64,000 bases of DNA from positions 79,239,239 through 79,303,238 of the forward strand of contig CM040430.1 of assembly GCA_022702705.1 (NCBI GenBank), in the 5' to 3' direction. The notes below the pieces were generated by a model. That model was not told the origin of the DNA. It searched no databases and saw only the letters and a program-made list of their open reading frames with translations. Shown here in pieces: positions 45,810-54,719 of this stretch; the first letter of the stretch is position 1, and each line of letters starts with the position of its first letter. Made by a program: the position numbers and the translations under genes. The DNA comes from Papilionanthe hookeriana x Papilionanthe teres. Its lineage: Eukaryota > Streptophyta > Magnoliopsida > Asparagales > Orchidaceae.

Positions 45810-46971
45810 ATGGCACCCAAATCTAAGCGGGGAAAGGAACGAGAAAATTTTGATCGTAGCAAGTATGTAACTGTCGCTGCACATTTTCAGTACAATGATT
45901 TTTCTATGACTCAGAAGTTTATCTCGGAACGAAGTTTTTACAATACGGGAGAAAGAATTGAGGAGACGATTGTTGCACTCAACTGGCAACAATTCTGTTA
46001 TTTTACTGTCGTTGTTGTTATCCCTGTGGTTAGGGAATTTTATGCCAATTTCATGGATGCTGAAGAGTACGAGATTTTTGTTAGAGGAGTTGGAGTAGGA
46101 TTCACTCCCGAGCATATCAACATTTTCTATGGCCTGCCGCCGAACATCGAGTGTTATTACTCCGGATTATCTCCATCTAAGGGAGATTTAGATATGATTA
46201 TTGCTTACCTGACTGATGATACTGGAGCTTGGAAGATCCGGAATAGAAAAATGGTAAATTTTTCATCTTCTAAGCTTAATGGTGTTTCAAAGGCATGGCA
46301 TTACTTTATTTCTGCTCGTCTCATTTCATCCAATCATTTGAGCGAAGTTACCAAGGATAAAGCTATCCTCAACTATTGCATTCAGGAGAGGAAGCTGATT
46401 GATGTAGGAAGGTATCATTTATGATTCTGTAGAGGCTACTGCTCATTCTAGCACTTCTGTTGGACTTGGATATCCATCTTTGATATATTCTTTGTGTGAA
46501 AGTGCTGGAGTAGTTGCTGAGCTTTCTGAGGAAAAGCTCAAGTCTACAAAGCCCATATAAAGAGAAAGCGTCAGTATCTATAATCGACTTCAGGGTAAGA
46601 GTTCTACTGCACCTTCTAGTTCATTACCTGCTTTTGGTAGAGCTTCTACTTCTAGACCTTCTACTTCTACTGCTGAGCCACCATCTAGTTTCTGGGAGTC
46701 TATGCATGATCAGTTTTTGGAGCAGCAGAATGAGTTATTTCTAACTCATTGTAGAGTAGATACGATCGATAAGAAGATCGATCATCTCTCTGACTATACT
46801 CAAAGGAAGAGTGATTATGATGCTGAGTATTCTGAGTCTTTTGGCAGATTTCTGAAGGGTGATCATGATGTTCAGTTTCCTACCTTTCCTAGATTTTCAC
46901 CGTATGTTGATCCGAAGGAAATGGAATTTTCTTTTGGAGATGACGATGACGAGGCTACAGACAGTGATTAG
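45810..46971 (+). pseudogene. Athila env-like ORF
   Basis: Best copy of the third ORF of the element. MAPKSKRGKERENFDRSKYV start with a strongly basic tail; then FISERSFYNTGERIEETIVA, QFCYFTVVVVIPVVREFYAN, FVRGVGVGFTPEHINIFYGL, DLDMIIAYLTDDTGAWKIRN and AWHYFISARLISSNHLSEVT. This EFYAN/FTPE/FYGLP region resembles the putative plant transposon protein domain found in Athila env-region ORFs. A frameshift at about 46415 and a TAA at 46557 separate it from the C-terminal part: a Ser/Thr-rich stretch, a helical HDQFLEQQNELFLTHCRVDT segment and a very acidic end (DDDDEATDSD) before TAG. No signal peptide or transmembrane span is evident, so calling it an envelope protein rests on position only. It may instead be a nucleic-acid-associated or structural factor. 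Confidence 0.72.
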
Positions 46972-48356
46972 TACCCAGATTTACCTCTTGAGATTTATGA
47001 GTTTGTTTTTAGTTTATTTCTTGTTTGTTAGTATTGATTAGTGTGATTGAATTGTTGTTTGCTAGTGTTAATTTGTTTAAGTAACTTTGTGTGAACTTTT
47101 GATATTTAGATTTTTTTTTAGCATCTGTTGTGTTATGTGTTTAAGACTGAAATATGAGGGAATTTTTATTTTCTGTGATAAATGTTTATTTCTGTTTTAG
47201 CCTACTGTTAGTATTCATAAATAGTTAGTAATTTTGCATGTTTTAAAAATAAATAAAAAATTAAAAAAAAATTAACTCCTACACTGCAAACTTTTTTATA
47301 TATGCTTATTCATTCCTATTAAAGCATGTGTAGGATTAGAAATAAGTTTTTCCTTACTGCATTATCACTGTACCTAGATAAATTCCTGTTTATTTCTTTC
47401 TCTCATGCTTTAGAAAATTCTATGATTCATTTATATATTAAAGCTGAAGTTTGGGGGAAGGGAAAATATTTTTCAAATTTAAATATTATTTGTCCTTAAT
47501 GAACAAATATTTTCTTTTTAAAAAAAAATTTAACATAACATAAGGAATGGAAAATTTATTTAAGATTACTTGAATTTTTGGAATTTATAAATAATTTAGT
47601 AAACTTAACTAAAATTTCAATAATTTTGATTGATTTTAAGAATAGAATTATTTAACTTAAAGAATAATAAGATTAAGAGTTTTTCTAATTATAGTAAAGA
47701 GAATTGTATTTTAGAAATACTAAGGAATCAAGATTATTACCTGAAAAAGAAAATATTGAATTAACTTTTGAAAAATACTTATTAATAATGTCATATTTAT
47801 TAAGTAAAAAAATGTATAAGTTTTTAAATATAAGTAAGGATAGTGAAGTTCAAAATTATTAACAGGCTATCCAAAAATAGTAATCCTCATAAATAAAAAG
47901 AAAAAGAGAAGGATTGAAAAATATCCTTAAAAAAAAAGAAATGTGAGGAGAAGCTTGAGGAAATTCCTAATCAAAAATTGGTTTCACTTGAATTATCTTA
48001 TAGAAAAAAACCAATTACATTTTTAACTTAATTTTTATGTACAATTATTTTTACTAGAAAAATGTTTCATGATAATCTTTTTCTTGTAAATATTCTATGT
48101 GACCTTAATATGATAAATTACAATTATTCTTGAAATAAATGAAAAATTGGAAGTCTTATAATTTGGTAGTTAAATATTCTTTAAATTCTTAAAATTAACC
48201 TTAATTAGTGAAATTTAGTTAAGGATTTGCTAAAGTTTTTATAAAACCAAAAATTACAAGGAATCTTAAATATTTAAACGTCATTCCAAATGTTATATAT
48301 TTTATGTAATTAAAAGGGTTACTTGATGACAAGTAACATTTAAGTTTGGGGGAATT
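46972..48356 (+). other. 3' UTR with two polypurine-type tracts
   Basis: AT-rich. GAAGTTTGGGGGAAGGGAAAA at about 47448 is a polypurine tract 0.9 kb before the LTR; the functional-looking PPT AAGTTTGGGGGAA is at 48342-48354, adjoining the LTR. Patches shared with 3994-5165 include AGGCTATCCA and TGTGAGGAGAAGCTTGA. Confidence 0.75.
48318..48337 (+). promoter_or_regulatory. hairpin next to polypurine tract
   Basis: GTTACTTG-ATGA-CAAGTAAC: 8-bp perfect stem, four-base loop, four bases before the PPT. Compared with 5124-5143 the outer pair changes from A-T to G-C with pairing kept. Confidence 0.65.
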
Positions 48357-50183
48357 TGATCCACTTTAAATATATATATTTTTATGCCTTATTTATGATT
48401 CAATTATTAAGGATATCATGCTTTAATGAAAGGTATTTTTATGTTTTTGGATGTAGGTGATAAAAAAAGAATTCAATAAGGAAAAAGGATAAAAAGGAGC
48501 AAAAATGGACCTAAAAGAGCAAAGTTGTCAAAATTGTAGGATTGGCGCCTAAGCGCCAGTTCGATACAGACGCAGACAAGATTTTTGACGACTTTGAGCA
48601 GTTATTTTGACGGTGTTAAGCGTTTTTTAGAGCTTCTAGAAGATTGGAAGTTACTCCTAATATTTAGTACATGTGATACAATGCATCTGGATGCAGGGAA
48701 ATAGTTCTAATCTCGAAGAGGTGCTACCCAAAGTGAAGAGGTGCGAAAGACCTGGTCACGGAGTCCGGTGCCTAGGCACCAGATCCTGGCTCCTAGGCAC
48801 GACAGTTACCTTATAGAAGATACATTGTATTTGGATGAATTTTGAAGAGGTGCCTTAAGCAACCCCTGGTCAAATTCAGAGCTCTATAAATAGGAGCCCA
48901 TTCTACAGAGAAAACGCCCCTTTCACCCCTTGTAGCATCCTTTAGTCCCCAAACACTATCCAATCATTTTAGGGAGCCCCCTTCTTTATTATTTAGTGAG
49001 TTTATTTTTAGTTTATTTTGAGTGTTAAGTGTGAGATTATTAAAGTTGTTGCTGTTGAAGCCTTTCATCATTGCATTGAACTCAGTAGGAGTCAGCGGAT
49101 CACTTGAAGAAACTTTCCAGATAAGTATTAGTAACTTGGTTCAAAGTTTTATAAATATGTTTTGTTGTGTGAATTCAATGTGTTCTGAGTAGTTAGTTTT
49201 CTTTCTCCTTTCAACTATGAAAAGATAATAAGATAATTAAACTTTGTAGGAGAATTTAACTTAAAATATTTATAAAAATTGTCATGATATTAATACTTGA
49301 TCTTAGTTTACTTTTAAATTGGCCATTTAAATTGTTAAAACCTGTTGAAGAATTTTGAGACTTATCCAGAGATGAGTTCTTAACTAGTAGATATCACATG
49401 AATCCTTGGGTAGTCGAAGGCTTTATGCGGGTTATTCAAGGTGAAGTGCAAATAAATAGGAAGATATGATTTATTAGGCGCAGAATTAATTAGTTTTTAA
49501 TGTGACAGACTAAATTCTAATAATTTGATTTATAGAAAGGGAATGGGTCACTAGTAGGGCCGACCATAGCCAACCTTAGACATCTAGTAGTGTAAGCCTA
49601 GATTAACCCATTCTACTAATAAAACAGCCTGAACCGATCTATAGATTAGCCAATGTTCTTTACATCTGGACCAAAGGGTAAAGAATAGGATTGATTCTAT
49701 TTGGCACAATACCATAATCTAAATTCTCCAACAAATGATAATAATTCTAAAATATCTTCGATTAGTTGAAAAGGAGAAAGTTGTTTTATTTATTCCTGCA
49801 TTAATCTTTATTTTATTATTGCTTACAATTAGTATAAATTTCATTAAATTTAAAATCTAAACTTTGAAAAGAAATAAAAATAACAATTACTTTTAATTTG
49901 AAAAATTCTAAAAATATTACTTAGTATTCTAAAAAATCTTCCATGTGGGATCAATAACCAGGACTCCACTAGAGCCCTGTATTACTTGATACGATACATA
50001 TACTTGCGTTTGAAATTGTGACTTTTACAAATTATAAAAATCTAAATGTAAATTCATAAAATCTTTCATAAGTAAAATCACATCAAGTTTTTGGCACCGC
50101 TGTCAGTTATTAAATTTTCTAGCAGTGGAATCAAAATCTTGCATTTGAAAGTATAAAGCCTCATTAGGCTGAGTCATGCATCA
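48357..50183 (+). repeat. 3' LTR of main element
   Basis: TGATCCACTTTAAA...GAGTCATGCATCA, 1827 bases, then TTCAT. It includes box GGCGCCTAAGCGCC at 48544, the pair GGTGCCTAGGCACC (48767) and GGCTCCTAGGCACG (48788), TATAAATA at 48885-48892, and a fossil PBS-like ATCAAGTTTTTGGCACCGC at 50082, about 100 bases before the LTR end. Confidence 0.93.
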
Positions 50184-50370
50184 TTCATCTACTGTAGGGT
50201 TAGCATAATCTCTTACAGGTCTGAATTCTTGATGGAATTCAACATTTTGATTCGCCATTTCTTGAATATTTTTGTCTTTTTTTGTATTTTAATTTTTTTT
50301 TTATTTTTCTTATAGTTCTTTCTAATTCAGAATCATAAGGCACAAGTCCTTCAAAATCTGAACTACGCAT
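50184..50370 (-). pseudogene. reverse-strand Athila gag, N-terminal part
   Basis: Minus-strand ATG at 50370 gives MRSSDFEGLVPYDSELERTI, the usual Athila gag start, continuing with a basic stretch, a frame change, FHQEFRPVRDYANPTVDE, and then across the insertion into 35166-34954. It belongs to the element with the reverse 5' LTR 50583-52287. Pol is absent. Confidence 0.88.
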
Positions 50371-50478
50371 ACACAACAAAATAAAACAAAATAAAACACA
50401 CTAACAAAAGCAAGAAAAAAGTAAAAATTTAGTTTTTCTTAAATTTTCTTTAAACAATATTTTAATTAATTTCTCCGG

Positions 50479-50582
50479 CAATTGCGCCAAAAACTTGATC
50501 CCCGAATATTTATGTTTATGTTTTACTCTTTATATTTCTTTTCAATGATAATATCTATTCTCTTGCAACGGTGCCAAAAACT
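50479..50582 (-). promoter_or_regulatory. duplicated PBS region, reverse strand
   Basis: On the minus strand, GGGGATCAAGTTTTTGGC occurs twice with an 87-base step (CTTGATCCCC at 50494 and 50581 on the plus strand), as at 10306/10393. Confidence 0.65.
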
Positions 50583-52287
50583 TGATCCCCGAAGTAAATA
50601 AGAAATCAACTTTAATTATTTATAATATGGGATTCTACGCAAGTATACATATCGTTTATCAAGTAATATAAGACTTTCTGATTAAGCCCCAAGATATCGA
50701 ACCCACAGGGAAATGTCTAAAATTATAAATAAAGCAGAAAAAATAACTTTTACTTTTTTGAAATGATTTTGTGAAGTATGTTTTAAGATAGAATGTTTTA
50801 AATTTGTTTTTGATATTTTCTTTTAAGAAAATGTAAAACATGCAACTAAAATTAACAAGACTATAAAACTATATGAAAGCAAATGAGAATGAAATATCTT
50901 TTTCCTCTTTCAATGAATTAATAATAATTATGGAATATTTTTGTGGAAGTATCTAAAGGTGTTGTGCTAAATAGGAACAATTATATTCTTTACCCTTACT
51001 TGGTTCTATAAAGAACATTGGTTAATTTAATGTTTTGAAATCTTGTAGATGGGTTAGGTAGGGAGATACCAGCTCTCACTCTAGTGTTCCCTCTTCTCCC
51101 TCCACCTGGGGCTAACATCTCATAACAAAATTTAAAACATCAAACCAAGTTAGGGGCTTTAGCTTGTCAGACTAAAATCCTCTAATTTTACTCCCTATTA
51201 AATAACATATCTCCATATTCATTTGCACTTAAATATATGGACTACAATTCTCACCTGCATGTGATTCACTCCAATTGTTGATTGAGACAATACCGCATTG
51301 GTTCTTACATATTCTCACAACAAATTTTAACATCTTAATTGGCCAAATCATGACGTAAATGAAGCGCAAGGTAGTGGAATAATCACAACTTCTTCCAACA
51401 TTAAACATCTATACTTCACACAACTTCCTTCCATAATTTAATTACTTCATCATTTAAAAGGAAAAAGATAAAGAAAACTACTCAGAACTCATGGAGAAAA
51501 CACACACACAATTTAATTTGAAAGAAGAAAATATAGTGAAAACACAACAAGTCTTACTAACCAAATGTAAAAACAAAAATAAAAACTTATCAGAAAATCC
51601 TCTCCACAAGACTCTTGAAGTTCCTCTAAAACTTTTCTTTTCACTAGATAACTCCTTAGAGGTCCCAACTCTAAGGATTGACTCTCCTAAATTCTAATAC
51701 AAACTATGATAAAGTAAAGTGGAAAAGTAAAACAAAAAATATGGCGAGAAGAAGGCTCTCTTTCTTCCTCTTTCCCTTCAACCACTTCAAGATTTTCTCC
51801 AACTTCTACCGCCAAAATTTTCTTTCAAAACTCTTCTCTTTTTCTGATCTTTAAGCTTTCATTTTATTAATTCTCCAAAAGGTGTTTTGGTGTCTCTTCA
51901 AATTATGTCCAGATTCAATAAATCTACCAAGAGATGCATCCATCCATTCAAATTTTAAATGAATTTTCGTGCCAATGAGAAGTTAATGAAGTTTAAACCA
52001 AAGGGTGCTTCAAAAACCCCTTCAAATTTGTGCCAAAATTAGTTTAAATTTGTCACTTTAGCTGTGGCGCCTATGTGCCAGCCATCGGCGCTTAGGCACC
52101 AAAGGCTAATTTTGCACACCTCTCAATTTTTGCTCCAAATTTGATCCTTTTTTGCTCCTTTCATCATAATCACTCATTTTAATCATAACTATAAGAAAAA
52201 CATGAAAATACCTTCCATTAAAGTGTAATATCATCAAAAATAGGTATAGATATGTGCTTAAAAACACTATATATTTTAGGTGTATCA
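50583..52287 (-). repeat. 5' LTR of reverse-strand Athila
   Basis: On the minus strand it runs TGATACACCTAAAATATATAG...TTCGGGGATCA, 1705 bases, same family as 8616-10310. Boxes GGCGCCTATGTGCC (52066) and GGCGCTTAGGCACC (52087), 21 bp apart, about 187 bases from its start. The outer flank at 52288 is unrelated sequence. The partner 3' LTR is not in the expected place. Confidence 0.88.
52066..52100. promoter_or_regulatory. GGCGCC box pair, 21-bp spacing
   Basis: Two near-palindromic 14-base boxes at the same distance from the LTR start as in the other LTRs. Confidence 0.65.
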
Positions 52288-53501
52288 GCGGTCGAATTAG
52301 GAAGCCACCTAGTTGACCAAGGGTAAGGTGAAGGCCGATGTCAAAGTGGATGAAATCCAACAGAGAGTGGCGGCAGTGGAAGAAAGACTCGCTACGGCTG
52401 TGGATAGAAAAATTGGCTCAGCGGGTGAGGGGTTCCTCCTTAACAATTATGTTATCACTATCGTGATTCAAAGGGTCTCAACTCGGGTGGTGACTTTTAT
52501 TACATGAAACGTAAGGTTCTTGCTAGTTATAACACTTATCTTATAGATGCAGCACCTTTTTGTTGTCGAGTTGTTGAGGGCTCATCTGAGTTATCCAGGA
52601 AACGTTTAGACATGAAAGGCTCTATATAAGGGTGAGGAGCAAGATGCCTCCCCCTATTTGAGAAGCCTTTTGTCTCAATATTCTCACTAGTATTGAGACC
52701 AACTTACCAGTGATTCCTGAGGAGACTGGGTCCGAGAGTGATTCTGAGGGAGAGCATCTGAAACTCAGCATCATGAAGGTAAAGAACCAGCAACTGAATC
52801 TCTGCTGCCTCCTTTGTCACTGAAAGAAAGGAGGGACTTTCCTTTGGGTTGGAGACCATCTCTAGTCCCTAGGGCAAACATCTGGAATTTCCCCTATGGT
52901 CGGTTTACCACTATTGACCGATTGATTGATTGATACTCCAACTTCTCATCTGTTGAAATATACCCTTACATGCTCTTGGAGGCCATCTAGTAACCAGCAT
53001 TCGCGAAGTGTCTAATAAAGTTGGAGCGGTCTAAGCTATTTAAGAGAGCATACCAATGCCATTTAAAATATGGAGGCCTCCCATCTTCAATCAATGGCCT
53101 TGGACCTCCATGAGACTAAGTGGGGTTTTGGTATGAAGCGTGTTGAGGTCTTGGTTGAGCTAGCTAAACAGGCAGAGAGACAAGCTGAGTAAGCGAGAAG
53201 AAGCTTGCTGCGACAGCACAATAACTTTCATCAGTATCTGAGTTACTTTCATTCACCATCAAAGAAAATCACAATCTAAAATAATGAATGACGACCATGC
53301 AGACCAAGAAGGAGTTCTTCTCATCACTTTTGTCCAACCCTAGAAGATCAAACTCCTCGATGAACAACTTTATATTGAGATTTGATGGTGATTAATTGAT
53401 TTTTCTGATCGTGTTTGCAACTCTATATTCTAGTGTCAAAGGGTCATAAAATGAGCGAAGTTCTTCCAACCAGCTTCCCAAAGCTTAAGCTTTTCCTTTA
53501 A

Positions 53502-53503
<2 letters not shown>
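52288..53503 (+). other. unassigned coding-like sequence
   Basis: GC-balanced sequence, unlike its AT-rich neighbours, with short plus-strand frames: 52313-52507 (starts MTKGKVKADVKVDEIQQRVA, charged and helical) and a segment near 52815-52900 reading LPPLSLKERRDFPLGWRPSL. Frames are broken and I recognise no family. It may be a degraded gene or the gag-flanking part of another element. Nothing else is seen here. Confidence 0.3.

Positions 53504-53549
<46 letters not shown>
53504..53549. repeat. (TA)n microsatellite
   Basis: About 23 TA units at the 3' (tail) side of the reverse LINE. Confidence 0.95.
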
Positions 53550-53551
<2 letters not shown>

Positions 53552-54413
53552 CCAAAGGGAGCAAACTTGAGCTCCTTACAAGTTAAAAGCAGGTGGAAAG
53601 TACAAAACTATTAAAGGAAAGCCTCCATCTAACATCAGACCAAAGGAGTCCATTTCCAAATGGGCAAAACTTCCAGGGAAGCCCTAACTAAACTACAAGA
53701 TTGTGTGTGTGTGTGTATATATATATATATGACAGGTATATTTATATGTATACCAAAAGGCAAATAAAACATAAAAACATTCCAAATCCAGCAGCAGCAG
53801 ACAGACATTGGCCTAGAATAGTTCTGAAGAGGGGGCAGCAGGGAGGTCTCCAGTCATCAAGAATATCGGTAGGCATCATTAGAGCTTAACTCTAATGTAA
53901 GGAGCATGAAGGTTATCCTCCTCTATGAGGGTGGCTAACTTAGGAGGGGGAACAGTAGAGACTACCACTAAGTCGGAGGAGCCAGCTTTAGCTAACCAGT
54001 CAACAGGTTCGTTTCCTTCCCTGTAAATGAAAAGGAACCTGACATGGAGCTGGGGCAGCAAGCTTTGGATCCTTTTAAACCACTGATTATGATGCCAAGG
54101 GAGGTTGACAGGAGCCCTAATCAGATTAAACTGATGGAGGACCAGCTGGGAGTCCCCTTCCACCTCAATGTAGTTCCACTTAATTTTCAGGGCAATCAGT
54201 AGAGCCCAGTACACAGCAATGAGTTCAGCCTCCAAAGCATCAGCAGCAGCCACAGAAGCATGAAAAAATACCAGGAAAGTCCCCACATGGTTCCTGAAGA
54301 GGCCACCAATCCCAGTATTACCATCCCAGAAACTTCCATCACAATTGACTTTGAGGTAAGGGTGGGGGGGGGTGGAGGGTGCCAGGTCACCAGGCCAATA
54401 TATAATCAAACAG
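53550..54413 (-). mobile_element. 5'-truncated LINE 3' end (reverse)
   Basis: RNase H-type coding end (53879-54410), then a 3' UTR on the minus strand ending ...CTCCCTTTGGTA and a (TA)n tail, as in several plant L1-type LINEs. The 5' end is truncated and it too abuts a TA repeat (54414-54447). A CAs/GT-type repeat lies at 53702-53729 within the UTR. A target duplication cannot be separated from the TA tracts. Confidence 0.6.
53879..54410 (-). pseudogene. RNase H-like domain of LINE (RVT_3 type)
   Basis: Single open block on the minus strand with all four acidic positions of the plant LINE RNase H domain: Asp in YLKVNCDGSFWDG, Glu in ALEAELIAVYWALL, Asp in IEVEGDSQLVLHQF, and Asp in REGNEPVDWLAKAGS. 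The upstream WPGDLAPSTPPHPY matches the linker that precedes this domain. The usual final Asn-x-x-Ala-Asp is Asn-Glu-Pro-Val-Asp here. The function in the element is removal of RNA from the cDNA hybrid. It lacks the reverse transcriptase and endonuclease, and its N-terminal open frame runs into the TA repeat, so it is a fragment. An alternative is a stand-alone RNase H-like gene relic, but the 3' UTR and TA tail favour a LINE. Confidence 0.7.

Positions 54414-54447
<34 letters not shown>
54414..54447. repeat. (TA)n microsatellite
   Basis: About 17 TA units at the truncated 5' side of the LINE. Confidence 0.95.
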
Positions 54448-54450
<3 letters not shown>

Positions 54451-54719
54451 AAGTATTTTTATAGCCAATGTTTTGTAAACAGAACAATTTGGTCAATGAC
54501 ATTTCTTTTGTAATGACATGAAGTGATTCAATTTTTTTTTGTACCTTATGATTTGTACCTTTGTATCTTTTTAGTTTGTACTATTGTGGGGGTCTCATTT
54601 TCTCTTCAATGAAGATAATCATCTGGGCTTTGCGGCGGAGTGATTCACACCATATTATTTTTTGCGCCCATTATTATTAGGCAGAGGAACTACCTTTAGG
54701 GGTTTTTTTTTTTGAAATT
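54448..54719. other. spacer
   Basis: T-rich sequence with no ORF or motif that I can assign. Confidence 0.4.

Larger units (their letters stand above)
35167..50183 (+). mobile_element. Athila-type Ty3/gypsy retrotransposon, nearly complete
   Basis: A full LTR retrotransposon with both LTRs, PBS, gag, protease, RT-RNase H, integrase, small ORF, env-like ORF, 3' UTR and PPT, inserted in the gag of an older reverse-strand Athila. The 5' LTR is split by a solo LTR (36939-38705). Without it the element is about 13.2 kb. The RT motif FMDDFSVFG and the linked env-like ORF place it in the Athila lineage. Coding frames carry stops and frameshifts, so it is not autonomous now, though it is the youngest-looking Athila in the window and the LTRs are very alike. 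Confidence 0.93.

Noticed and set aside
53701..53889. 62-residue frame over GT/TA repeats
   Set aside because: Lies in the LINE 3' UTR and starts in a microsatellite.
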